Part shown: in pieces, positions 8,671 to 16,289 of the stretch
How the letters are laid out: every line of letters starts with the position of its first letter
Position numbering within the stretch: the first letter of the stretch is position 1
Assembly: GCA_018268375.1 (NCBI GenBank)
Contig: JAFDWS010000006.1
Location: 1-64,000 of the forward strand
Direction of reading: 5' to 3'
Length of the DNA: 64,000 bases
Origin: Armatimonadota bacterium
GTDB lineage: Bacteria > Armatimonadota > Fimbriimonadia > Fimbriimonadales > Fimbriimonadaceae
Program-made: the position numbers and the translations under genes
The notes under the pieces: model-generated
The model's input: the letters and a program-made list of their open reading frames with translations, nothing else
What the model was told of the DNA's origin: nothing
The model's database searches: none

Positions 8671-9586
8671 GGTGCTTTGTGGTGGTTATGGGACGAGCGA
8701 CAAGCTGACCCGGTTCGATTATGGCCAGGTCCACATGGGGGTCAGGGTCAACGTGTCCCTCTACGCTCATGACCAGGCGGAGGCAGAAGCAGCTGCGGGC
8801 GCAGCCTACAAGCGCTTCAACGAGCTCGAGCAGATCATGAGCGACTACCGCCCGGACAGTGAGCTCATGCTCCTGTGCAAGAACGCTTACAACCAGCCAA
8901 TCAAAGTCTCGGAGGACTTGTACGTCGTTCTGAGGAGGGCGCAGGACGTCGCAGAGCGGTCTGATGGCGCCTTTGACGTCACGTGTGGGCCGCTCGTGCA
9001 GCTTTGGCGCGCGGCAAGAAAGTCGAAGAGACTTCCTTCAGAATCAGAGTTGGACGAAGCGAAGCGACACACTGGCTGGGTGAACTTCCTGGTCGGAACA
9101 AACAGCAACGGCGAGCGGTTTGCCCTTCTTGGCAAGCCCGGAATGCGGCTGGACCTCGGCGGGATCGCGAAGGGATACGCGTGCGACCAGGCCCTTAACG
9201 CGATGTTTGCAGCGGGTGTCGATCGCGCTTTGGTCGAAGCAGGCGGGGACATGGCGGCGTCGGGGGGACCTCCCGGCACTGCCGGGTGGCCAATATTGGT
9301 CCAAGGCTATCCCGGCGGAGAGGTCTTTCTCAAGCGCGGGGCTCTGTCAACCTCGGGCGACCTCTATCAAAACGTGGAAATCGGCGGGAAGAAGTACTCG
9401 CACATCGTCGATCCGCGGACCGGATATGGATTGACGACGCGTTTGCAAGTTTCCGTGTTGGCTCCGGACGGCTTGACGACCGACAGTCTCTCGACCGCCT
9501 TGAGCGTCATGGGCGAGGGCGATAAAGCAGCCTTCCTCGCCTACTATTACGGGGCCAGGGCGTACTTCGTCAAAGCCAAGCGGTAA
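8648..9586 (+). CDS. apbE: FAD:protein FMN transferase (ApbE family)
   Basis: 312 residues. The ATG at 8648 has AAGAGG nine bases upstream and opens a lipoprotein-like leader (MMAAVLSMVLCGGYGTSDK). ApbE motifs follow in order: the N-terminal region FNELEQIMSDYRPDSE, then DVTCGPLVQLWRAA, MRLDLGGIAKGYACDQ, ALVEAGGDMAASGG, ALSTSGDLY and YSHIVDPRTGYG, the Mg/FAD site. The enzyme splits FAD and attaches FMN to Thr or Ser of flavoprotein subunits outside the cytoplasm. Its flavinylated target is not visible in this window. It is followed closely by a ThuA gene. Confidence 0.88.
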   Translation: MMAAVLSMVLCGGYGTSDKLTRFDYGQVHMGVRVNVSLYAHDQAEAEAAAGAAYKRFNELEQIMSDYRPDSELMLLCKNAYNQPIKVSEDLYVVLRRAQDVAERSDGAFDVTCGPLVQLWRAARKSKRLPSESELDEAKRHTGWVNFLVGTNSNGERFALLGKPGMRLDLGGIAKGYACDQALNAMFAAGVDRALVEAGGDMAASGGPPGTAGWPILVQGYPGGEVFLKRGALSTSGDLYQNVEIGGKKYSHIVDPRTGYGLTTRLQVSVLAPDGLTTDSLSTALSVMGEGDKAAFLAYYYGARAYFVKAKR

Positions 9587-9589
9587 CCT
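9584..9589 (+). promoter_or_regulatory. candidate leaderless -10 (TAACCT) for the ThuA gene
   Basis: TAACCT six bases before the ATG at 9596, overlapping the stop codon of apbE. No Shine-Dalgarno sequence separates it from the start. Confidence 0.35.
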
Positions 9590-9595
9590 CGCGCC

Positions 9596-10303
9596 ATGCT
9601 CCTCGCCGCCGCACTGGCCCTCGTCAGCCAACCCGCGATCCTCGTCTTCACGAAGACGGCCGGGTTCAGGCACGACAGCATTCCCTTGGCAAAGAGGGCC
9701 GTTTACAAGATTTGCGAAGAGCGCCATTGGACACCGGCTTTCACGGAGGACGCGTCGTGGTTCACGCCGGGTCGGCTCGCAGGCTATTCAGTCGTGGTCT
9801 TCCTCATGACGACGGGAGACGTGCTGGACGACGAGCAACAGAGTGCGATGGAGGGCTTCATCCGGTCGGGGCATGGATACGTCGGCGTGCATGCAGCGGC
9901 CGATACCGAGTACGACTGGCCCTGGTATGGCAAGCTGGTCGGTGCTTATTTTAAGACCCATCCCGCGATCCAGCAGGCCACCGTCCACATCGAGGACACC
10001 AAGCACGCGACGACGAACTTCCTCCCCAATCCCTGGGTGCGCACCGACGAGTGGTACGAGTTCCGGACCAACCCGCGACCGAACGTGCACGTGCTCGCCA
10101 CGATCGACGAGTCCACCTATAAAGGTGGAGGCATGGGCGCAGACCATCCCGTGATGTGGTGCCACGAGTTCGATGGAGGACGCGCGTGGTACACCGCTCT
10201 CGGACATACGAAAGAGTCTTACTCAGATCCTTTGTACGTTCGGATGCTGGCTTCTGGCATCCAATGGGCGATGGGGCAGCCGAGCATGCAGCGCATACGC
10301 TAA
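9596..10303 (+). CDS. ThuA-like domain protein, secreted
   Basis: 235 residues. After a short hydrophobic leader (MLLAAALALVSQPA) come the ThuA class I glutamine amidotransferase-like motifs: ILVFTKTAGFRHDSIP, VVVFLMTTGDVLDDEQQSAM, GYVGVHAAADTEYDWPWYG, HPVMWCHEFDGGRAWYTALGHTKESY. ThuA proteins belong to trehalose or glycoside utilisation clusters, and some act on 3-keto sugars. This fits the DUF1080 and Gfo/Idh/MocA genes nearby. The 3' end overlaps the convergent DUF1003 gene by four bases. Confidence 0.88.
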   Translation: MLLAAALALVSQPAILVFTKTAGFRHDSIPLAKRAVYKICEERHWTPAFTEDASWFTPGRLAGYSVVVFLMTTGDVLDDEQQSAMEGFIRSGHGYVGVHAAADTEYDWPWYGKLVGAYFKTHPAIQQATVHIEDTKHATTNFLPNPWVRTDEWYEFRTNPRPNVHVLATIDESTYKGGGMGADHPVMWCHEFDGGRAWYTALGHTKESYSDPLYVRMLASGIQWAMGQPSMQRIR

Positions 10304-10839
10304 GTTTTGTCTGGTTGCGACTGCTGTGCCCTTTCGATTTCCTCAAGGACTTCAGTGGGAGTGACTTGGCCCTGAAGTTCGACGAACTCGGGGTCTTCAC
10401 TCAAAGGCACGCCGAGCTTTTCGGCGATGGCGTCCAGGGCAACGAGCACTTTCGTCAGTTCGCGCTCCGTAAGGAGGTTGACCTGCAGATCGAGTTCGTT
10501 TTGGCGATCTGAGAGCTCCTGCATCCGGTTCTGGCTGAGCAGGACGAAGAGCGAGAGAAAGATGGCCTCGAGCGAAACAATTGTGGTCAACAATCCGAAC
10601 GGATAGGGATCGAACGGTTTAAGCGCAAACAAGTTCACGTTCAAAGCGATCCAAACCGTGAAGAACACAGCGTTGAGGAAGACGAAGGAAGGCTTCCCGC
10701 AATAGACGGCGATACCGTTGGCGACCTTTTCATAGGCCGTCATCGCGTCGTTGTGCCTGCGCCGGTGTTCGTAGAGCTCGACGATGTTTTGCTGGACGAC
10801 CGAATTGACGGTGCCCATGCTCCTCTTATCCTTGCCCAT
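10300..10839 (-). CDS. DUF1003 membrane protein
   Basis: 179 residues. DUF1003 signatures: NGIAVYCGKPSFVFLNAVFF, ALNVNLFALKPFDPYPFGLL, TTIVSLEAIFLSLFVLLSQNRM, QNELDLQVNLLTERELTKVL. Two membrane helices (about 55-75 and 87-105) are followed by a long charged C-terminal helix, as is usual for the family. An alternative start at 10818 has an AAGAGGAG just before it. The function of the family is not established; membrane location is the only safe statement. The gene is convergent with the ThuA gene. Confidence 0.85.
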   Translation of the reverse strand: MGKDKRSMGTVNSVVQQNIVELYEHRRRHNDAMTAYEKVANGIAVYCGKPSFVFLNAVFFTVWIALNVNLFALKPFDPYPFGLLTTIVSLEAIFLSLFVLLSQNRMQELSDRQNELDLQVNLLTERELTKVLVALDAIAEKLGVPLSEDPEFVELQGQVTPTEVLEEIERAQQSQPDKT

Positions 10840-10934
10840 CGATTGGGCCAGACGCCAGACCGACGGCGAGCGGGACGCCCGGAATCAAGAATTGGGGCTA
10901 TCGACAAATATTAGGCGACGCTAACACCTCGTCG

Positions 10935-10940
10935 TATAAT
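10935..10940 (+). promoter_or_regulatory. candidate leaderless -10 (TATAAT) for the GVYG-repeat gene
   Basis: A perfect TATAAT nine bases before the ATG at 10950, so transcription would begin about three bases before the codon. No clear -35 is seen, and no Shine-Dalgarno sequence can fit. Confidence 0.55.
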
Positions 10941-10949
10941 TGACCCACC

Positions 10950-12452
10950 ATGGCGCTCCGCCCCTCCTCCCTTCCATCGCTCGCACTCGTCGCCTTAGGC
11001 TTTGGGAGCGGGCTCTTCCTCGGCCGATCGGCACCGGTCGTCGCTCAAGTACAGGTTCCTCCAGCCTATCTCAAGCTTCAGACGGCAACGCCGGGGACGC
11101 CACAGGCGGGGCACACGAACATGACCGGCACCGCCATCGCGGGCCAGTTCGTCGGTGGCGGCTCGGGCTTGACGGGCCTAAACGCTTCCAATATTGGGAC
11201 GGGCACCCTGGCATCAGCCCGCCTACCAAACCCGCTCGCTCTGTCCGGCGCGGCAGCTAGCGCGACTGGAATCCTGATGGGTACGAACACCTCGGTCAAC
11301 AATGACTCCGCAGGGCTGAGGGGCGTGTCGAACGGAGGCGGTGGCGTCACCTACGGTGTGTGGGGCCAAAGCAACAGCCCTACCGGCACCGGGATCATTG
11401 GGTGGGCGTCATCGTTCACTGGCAACACGAACGGCGTATATGGCCTGACCTATAGTTCTTCCGGGCGTGCCGTCTACGGTTACGCCAACTCGTCCACGGG
11501 TTTCGCTGTAGGCTTGTATGGTGACAGCGCCAGTAATGCCGGATGCGGCGTGTTCGGCAGGTCGACAGCCGGCACCGGAACTACGTACGGCATTCGCGGG
11601 GAAAGTGGCAGCACGGACGGACAGGGCGTGTACGGCCTCGCCTATGCTAGTTCCGGGCCCGCCTACGGGGTTATGGGCCAGAGCGGTAGCACGTCCGGGC
11701 GTGGAGTCTACGGCTTGGTCTCAGCCTCGAGCGGCACGACGGCCGGTGTTTGGGGAGAGGTTGCAAGTTCCGACGGGGCCGGTGTCTACGGAAGCGCGAC
11801 CGCCGCCGCCGGGACTTGCGCTGGTGTACGGGGCTATACCACCAGTTTGAACGGTGCAGGAATGGTAGGCGAGAACTTCTCGAACGTCGGAAACACCTAC
11901 GGCGTGTATGGCTACGCTGCGAGCGCCACAGGCTACGCGTTATGGGCCCAAGGGCGGACCGGAGCCTCAGGCACCAAGTCGTTCCGTATCGACCACCCTG
12001 CCGACCCGGAGAACAAGTTCCTCCTGCACTATTCGACCGAAATGCCAGAGCCGCAGAACGGCTACAACGGGGTGGTCAAGACCGACGCTCACGGCAAAGC
12101 CTGGGTGCAACTTCCCGACTACTTTGAGTCGATCAACAAGGACTTCCGATACCAGCTCACGGTTATCGACGAAAGCGAAGCATCTGGCTTCGTCCAAGTC
12201 AGGGTCGCCCGCAAGATACAGGGAAACCGGTTCCTGATCGAGACGAATGCTCCCGGGATCGAGGTGTCTTGGGAAGTGAAGGCCATTCGCAATGATCGCT
12301 GGGTGCGCAGGTATGGCGCCCCGGTCGAGGTGGACAAGACCGGTCGCGAGCGGGGCAAGTACCTCCACCCCGAACTTTATGGACAACCCGAAGAAAGGGG
12401 CTTGAACTTCCGCTCGCTCACGGAGCGCCCCGCAATTACCGGTAAGCCGTGA
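10950..12452 (+). CDS. secreted GVYG-repeat surface protein
   Basis: 500 residues. The signal anchor is ALVALGFGSGLFLGRS. A region of the type GSGLTGLNASNIGTGTLASA, known from tail-fibre and cell-surface beta structures, comes next. Residues about 115-345 hold roughly a dozen short units of the form GVYG, GVWG, GIRG or GLYG separated by Ser/Thr/Gly-rich linkers, predicted to stack as beta structure. The C-terminal domain is KSFRIDHPADPENKFLLHYS, then LPDYFESINKDFRYQLTVID, VSWEVKAIR and ERGKYLHPELYG. This domain recurs at the end of secreted bacterial repeat proteins. Function is unknown; a surface filament or sheath is plausible. Confidence 0.8.
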   Translation: MALRPSSLPSLALVALGFGSGLFLGRSAPVVAQVQVPPAYLKLQTATPGTPQAGHTNMTGTAIAGQFVGGGSGLTGLNASNIGTGTLASARLPNPLALSGAAASATGILMGTNTSVNNDSAGLRGVSNGGGGVTYGVWGQSNSPTGTGIIGWASSFTGNTNGVYGLTYSSSGRAVYGYANSSTGFAVGLYGDSASNAGCGVFGRSTAGTGTTYGIRGESGSTDGQGVYGLAYASSGPAYGVMGQSGSTSGRGVYGLVSASSGTTAGVWGEVASSDGAGVYGSATAAAGTCAGVRGYTTSLNGAGMVGENFSNVGNTYGVYGYAASATGYALWAQGRTGASGTKSFRIDHPADPENKFLLHYSTEMPEPQNGYNGVVKTDAHGKAWVQLPDYFESINKDFRYQLTVIDESEASGFVQVRVARKIQGNRFLIETNAPGIEVSWEVKAIRNDRWVRRYGAPVEVDKTGRERGKYLHPELYGQPEERGLNFRSLTERPAITGKP

Positions 12453-12531
12453 ACAAACGCGGGGCGTGTCAAAGTTGAAGAGCGTCGGCTAAGCCGGCAA
12501 CTCGCAATGATGACGCTTCGCGACCTGAATC

Positions 12532-13947
12532 TCATACAGCCAGCAGCGTGTCGATCACGTCGTTGGCGGAATAGGTTGCTTGTCCTGCTTTCAGGAATCT
12601 GGTCAGGTTTGCGACGTCGTCGCCAGCAGTGACGATGGGCGGCTCAGATCCGGTTTTTCGGGTCTGCGCGAGCCCGATCGTTGCCAGGAGGCCGTTGCAA
12701 AGGCACTTTCGCCCGGACGTGTTTGCTTCATCGCCGCCTTTCGCAACATAGTCTGTTACCGGTTCTCCAGGGCACCGGTACCCGATCGTGCCATCTTCCT
12801 TTCGGTAGAGCTCCCTCAGGTAGCCGAGGTCGCACAGTCGGTCGCGGCGCCGGTAAACGGTGGAATCAGACAGGGTCCCGCCAAGGTCAAGGACTTTGAA
12901 GGGGAAGCCCGTCGGAGAAGCGAGCGGATCCGTGAACACTCTTGCCTTGCCTTCTCGACTCATTTGAATCACTTGCGACTTGATCTCGGGGTCAATGCCT
13001 GACTCTTCGCAAAACGCGAAGGGGGTGCCCACCTGAATCCCCTGGGCGCCGGCTGCGATGGCCTCCTGGAGCCGCTCCCGGCTCCCGTAGGAGCCAGCGA
13101 GCCAAAACGGCAGCCCGAGTTCACAAAACTTGTCCAATTCAGGATCGTCGCGGGGGCCATAGATCGGCTGGCCACTGGCGTCGGTCAACATGGCGCCTCG
13201 GGGCGGAGCGTTATGCCCCCCGGCGGTGTTGCCCTCGACCACGAATCCGTTAACGGCCCCTGTAGCCTTGCGCTTGAGTGTGGTCGCCAATGCCGACGAC
13301 GCGACGATTGCGAAGAACTCCGGACGCTCAAGGGATCGAATGCTGGACGGGCAGAACTCGACAGGAGCGAAATGGGTGGTGAATTGCTCTCCCGGCAACG
13401 CGCCATTGACGTCGAGCGGCAATTCGACAGGGTCGAGGCTCGCGAACTTGTCCAGAACCATGGGAATGGCCCGTGGGATCCCGGCCCCCATGAGGACGAA
13501 GTCAACACCTGCCAGCATCGCTCCAAAGATCGAGGGCAGGGTGGGCAACTGGATCTTCTCCAGGAGGTTGATCCCGATCAGGCCCTTGTGTCCCTCCTTG
13601 GCGAGGAAAACCTCCACAAAGTTGGCGAGCACCGTCAGTTCCGTCAGTGCTTGGTTAGCCTTGATGGAAGGCATCGGCTTTGACTTGAAGGGAGTTGACG
13701 CTCGCTTGCCGCCTTCGATGTAATATCGCGACCAGACGCGGTCAGCGACCTCCTTGATCGGGAACGCCTGTGCTGCCCGGCGTAAGTGCCCTCCAACATC
13801 GCCCAATTGGAGCCGTCGCGCAAAGACGACGTCTAAACCAGTGCCGGACACCACCCCGATCTGCCCTCTCTTTGCGACCGCCGAAGCAAGAACCCATGAG
13901 GAGACTCCGGTCCCCATACCTCCCTGAATGATGCTGGGATATGTCAT
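12532..13947 (-). CDS. nitronate monooxygenase family protein (2-nitropropane dioxygenase-like)
   Basis: 471 residues, longer than the usual 320-360. An FMN-binding TIM barrel is shown by PSIIQGGMGTGVSSWVLASAVAKRG at the N-terminus, FVVEGNTAGGHNAPP in the middle and GAQGIQVGTPFAFCEESG near the phosphate-binding loop. The C-terminal 150 residues hold a Cys-containing region (GYRCPGEPVTDYVAKGG, TSGRKCLCNGLLATIGL) seen in the longer PfaD/NMO-like subgroup. The activity is flavin-dependent oxidation, but the substrate is not evident. The gene ends convergent to the GVYG-repeat gene and lies just outside the left end of the integrated element. Confidence 0.85.
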   Translation of the reverse strand: MTYPSIIQGGMGTGVSSWVLASAVAKRGQIGVVSGTGLDVVFARRLQLGDVGGHLRRAAQAFPIKEVADRVWSRYYIEGGKRASTPFKSKPMPSIKANQALTELTVLANFVEVFLAKEGHKGLIGINLLEKIQLPTLPSIFGAMLAGVDFVLMGAGIPRAIPMVLDKFASLDPVELPLDVNGALPGEQFTTHFAPVEFCPSSIRSLERPEFFAIVASSALATTLKRKATGAVNGFVVEGNTAGGHNAPPRGAMLTDASGQPIYGPRDDPELDKFCELGLPFWLAGSYGSRERLQEAIAAGAQGIQVGTPFAFCEESGIDPEIKSQVIQMSREGKARVFTDPLASPTGFPFKVLDLGGTLSDSTVYRRRDRLCDLGYLRELYRKEDGTIGYRCPGEPVTDYVAKGGDEANTSGRKCLCNGLLATIGLAQTRKTGSEPPIVTAGDDVANLTRFLKAGQATYSANDVIDTLLAV

Positions 13948-14067
13948 GTGACCGCCGACCCGGCTGATCCGGTCAAAGTCATTTTGCTTGATCCTAGGAG
14001 CGGCGCTATGACGAATGTCATAGGATGTCGCACTGGGTCGACCATCAAGGGGTTTGAAGGAGGGAGA

Positions 14068-14092
14068 TGGAGCGGGAAAAGAGATTCGAACT
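14068..14092. repeat. left attachment site (25-bp direct repeat of tRNA-Gly 3' end)
   Basis: These 25 bases are identical to 34507-34531. They reproduce the 3' terminal part of tRNA-Gly from the CCA end through the acceptor strand into the T loop. Only this fragment is present, with no rest of a tRNA, so it is the duplicated core left by integration into the tRNA gene. To the left is the nitronate monooxygenase promoter region; to the right are element-specific sequence and two integrase-arm-type motifs. Confidence 0.9.
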
Positions 14093-14108
14093 GTCCGATC
14101 CTGCTTCT

Positions 14109-14177
14109 AAGGGGTGACACTTGCGCCCATTTCGTGAACCTGCAGGTTCGGTAGACACTAGTCCAGGGGTGACACCT
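14109..14177. repeat. left-end integrase arm-type repeats (GGGGTGACAC x2)
   Basis: AAGGGGTGACAC at 14109-14120 and AGGGGTGACACCT at 14165-14177, in the same direction, 17 and 73 bp inside the left core. A 15-bp string that includes the first (TTCTAAGGGGTGACA, 14105-14119) is repeated exactly at the right end at 34442-34456. The position next to the att core suits secondary (arm) sites for the integrase or excisionase. Confidence 0.6.
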
Positions 14178-14212
14178 GCACGTGAACTCCCGCTACGCGG
14201 TCGAATGAGGAG

Positions 14213-14746
14213 TTAGTCGATCTTGTACGGCTGTGGAAGCGCCACTCGGTGCTGATAAAAGCTCCAACGACTGGACAGGTCCTCAACATAGGGTGCTGCC
14301 AAAATGAACCTCTTGCGGGTTCCTCCTGACCTGATCCACTCATATATTTCGGCTGGAGGTATCCCGATCGTCTGCCGGAAGTCCATCCCTAGCGCGGGCA
14401 ATCCGGTTCCCTCCGCATCGAGTTTCTCCGGACACTGCTCAATACAGTGAAACCGCTGGTTATTGTTCTGGCGAATCAGTTTCCATTCGTCAGTTCCAAG
14501 GTTGATGGACGCTTTAAGGCTTGCCCGTAGCTCCGTCGCGGGCCATGCAGGAATCATGAGGACAGTTCGAAGGGCAGAGTCTCTGCCCTGTTGCCGATCT
14601 TCGAAGTCGCGCTCCAGGTCGCAGTCCTGCCCGACTATGATCGCAAAGGCAAAATCCTCCAGAAGCGCTCTTGGCTGCTCCTCTGTGATCGATTCGGGAT
14701 CCAGCGTCATCCACCGCACGCCGGCCAAGACTTCGCCCTGCCACAC
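14213..14746 (-). CDS. hypothetical protein of the TIGR04255 locus (QDCD motif)
   Basis: 177 residues from the GTG at 14746. The frame stays open upstream to about 14850 and the sequence there still looks coding (EILEPKYRPSP, then GRVWQGEVLAGVRW). An AGGAGG at 14836-14841 lies eight bases before an in-frame ATC at 14825-14827 but before no ATG, GTG or TTG. Visible features are FAIIVGQDCDLERDFEDRQQ and WEWIRSGGTRKRF-like charged stretches. No family was recognised. It is the last gene of a three-gene leftward cassette with a TIGR04255 protein and lies next to the left att site. Confidence 0.55.
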   Translation of the reverse strand: MWQGEVLAGVRWMTLDPESITEEQPRALLEDFAFAIIVGQDCDLERDFEDRQQGRDSALRTVLMIPAWPATELRASLKASINLGTDEWKLIRQNNNQRFHCIEQCPEKLDAEGTGLPALGMDFRQTIGIPPAEIYEWIRSGGTRKRFILAAPYVEDLSSRWSFYQHRVALPQPYKID

Positions 14747-14799
14747 CCGCCCAGTGGGGGAGGGCCGATATTTTGGCTCCAGGATCTCAGCGGTTGAGG

Positions 14800-15258
14800 C
14801 TAATCCCAGGTCAGGCGGGGCAGCGATGCCTGAGACCTCCTGATACTCTTAAGTTCGACTGGCTTCGGCTTGGCCGCCTTCCAGTGAGGTAGGTCCTCAT
14901 CGTGGAAACGCCATATTTCACCGAGCGCCTGCACAGCCTCGCTCAAGGCAACCGCAGACAGCATGTCGATGAACATACAGCAAGCGATCCTCTTCATACT
15001 GTTGGCCCGATCCTCGTCACTCTGGATGGATTGGAAGCTCAGGTTGTACTCGTGCCGGCTATCGCAACCGGGGGCCTGGACGAATCCCCATAAGATTCCG
15101 CCGGTCAGTCCGGTCTCAAACTGGAGCAGCGAGTAGCGCGTCCCGCAGCCGATCTGTAATGCACCATCGGAAGAGGTTCCCGGCATTGGTGTGAAACTCG
15201 TTGAGCCGCTGAAGAGCGTTGGCAGGGTCGCAGTTTTCGGTATAGCTGTCACTATCAA
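14800..15258 (-). CDS. hypothetical protein, middle of the TIGR04255 cassette (start uncertain)
   Basis: The open frame spans 152 codons, but the first 47 overlap the 3' end of the TIGR04255 gene in another frame. The supported part is the C-terminal 105 residues or so: RHEYNLSFQSIQSDEDRANS, then ACCMFIDMLSAVALSEAVQALGEIWRFHDED, which is strongly helical. A start at 14997 (MKRIACCMF) would give 66 residues. No family was recognised. Its place between the TIGR04255 gene and the QDCD gene, with overlaps on both sides, indicates a translationally coupled three-protein unit. Confidence 0.45.
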   Translation of the reverse strand: MIVTAIPKTATLPTLFSGSTSFTPMPGTSSDGALQIGCGTRYSLLQFETGLTGGILWGFVQAPGCDSRHEYNLSFQSIQSDEDRANSMKRIACCMFIDMLSAVALSEAVQALGEIWRFHDEDLPHWKAAKPKPVELKSIRRSQASLPRLTWD

Positions 15259-15895
15259 TCACGTAGGATCTATCGGGGGGCTCGCCAAAGGTGCCGAGCC
15301 CGTGCTGCAGCATGACAATGCCCTTATCGTCGGGCAGTTGGATCGTAAGTTGATTAACTGACGTCAAAATCGCTTCGGCTAGTTCCGGGCTGGTCAACTC
15401 GGCGGCGATCGGCGAGGCGATCAGTTCCGCCCAAGGTGTGTTCCCTTCCCCAATCTCTGATCGAGAGATCACATTGACGTAGCGGAGACCGATGCGTGTG
15501 AACACGGAGGGTGCATACACATCGATCAAGGCACCAAGTGGCCCATCCACCAGGTTCGCGAAATTCTCCCAGCGCGAATATGAAGTGGTGGTCAGCGCCA
15601 ACGAGTCGCGGGTCAAAGTCACCTTCGACATCTCGTCTTCCGAAACAAAACAGTGGATGCGCTTGCTTGGCACCTGCGACTGGATCGCCGCCATTAGTTC
15701 CGGCGGCAAGTCGATCCCAGACTGCCGTGTCTCGACCTGCTCCTCGTAGCCCGGGAACTCCTTTCTAATTCTGGCCTGATAGTCGGCAGGCGGCCCGACG
15801 TCGATTTGGAGATCGGGATGGAAGCGGAACTGGCAAATGACCGTCCGCAAGGGGTTTCGTTGGTAAACGACCCTTGGGGACTCTGGGAATGGCAT
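15116..15895 (-). CDS. TIGR04255 family protein
   Basis: 259 residues from the ATG at 15895. The start is chosen because the family begins with MPFPESPRVVYQRNPLRTVI. Family marks are ICQFRFHPDLQI, VTLTRDSLALTTTSYSRWENF, IDVYAPSVFTRIGLRYVNVIS, ELIASPIAAELTSPELAEAI, and the late YVIDSDSYTENCDP with RLNEFHTNAGNLFRWCITDRL. TIGR04255 proteins are sporadically spread in bacteria and have no established function. They often sit in mobile or defence-rich neighbourhoods. An upstream TTG at 15922 follows TATAAA and CTATAG, so a longer start is possible. It is the first gene of a three-gene cassette. Confidence 0.8.
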   Translation of the reverse strand: MPFPESPRVVYQRNPLRTVICQFRFHPDLQIDVGPPADYQARIRKEFPGYEEQVETRQSGIDLPPELMAAIQSQVPSKRIHCFVSEDEMSKVTLTRDSLALTTTSYSRWENFANLVDGPLGALIDVYAPSVFTRIGLRYVNVISRSEIGEGNTPWAELIASPIAAELTSPELAEAILTSVNQLTIQLPDDKGIVMLQHGLGTFGEPPDRSYVIDSDSYTENCDPANALQRLNEFHTNAGNLFRWCITDRLRDALLAAPV

Positions 15896-16289
15896 TCGGG
15901 CAGTGCTGACCGGTTGAATCAAAGCGCTATAGCCTTTATACCGAGTTTCGGCTGGCGGCGTTGAATCTGAAGGGCCATAGACATACCGACGCCTGCGGGA
16001 GGGTCAAGGATTCTAAGGGCCCCAAACAGATGCAGTTAGAAAGTTATCAAGCGCAGCGAGATGAGGCCGAAGCGGCGCGGTTCGAAACCGAGATCGGAGA
16101 TCGCGTCTATTCAATCGATGCGACAGCGCGCAGTGCGGAAGCACAGAAGATAGTCTGGCCTGAATAGGCCTCCCCAAACGCAAAGAGGTGCCCGACCGAG
16201 TCGCGGGCACCCTGGTAGCCGGTGGGCGTCTTCAGCAGACCGCCCCAACTTCTCCAAGCGCCGATGGCCGGTCTGAACAACGAAGCTTC
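15896..16289. other. intergenic region between the TIGR04255 and beta-helix genes
   Basis: 394 bp. On the minus strand TATAAA (15935-15940) and CTATAG (15928-15933) could form the promoter of the TIGR04255 cassette. A hairpin at 16187-16211 probably ends the beta-helix gene. A 68-codon plus-strand frame at 15961-16167 has no recognisable content. Nothing else was seen. Confidence 0.4.
16187..16211 (-). terminator. candidate terminator of the beta-helix gene
   Basis: Eight-bp stem GGTGCCCG/CGGGCACC with a nine-base loop. On the minus strand it is followed by TCTTTGCGTTT. It lies about 80 bp past the stop at 16290. The T tract is interrupted, so confidence is moderate. Confidence 0.5.

Noticed and set aside
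14068..14092. Degenerate tRNA gene or pseudogene
   Set aside because: Only the last 25 bases of a tRNA are present and they are identical to the intact copy; an attachment site explains it.
15961..16167. 68-codon plus-strand frame in the gap beside the TIGR04255 gene
   Set aside because: No ribosome site, promoter, recognisable motif or partner gene.
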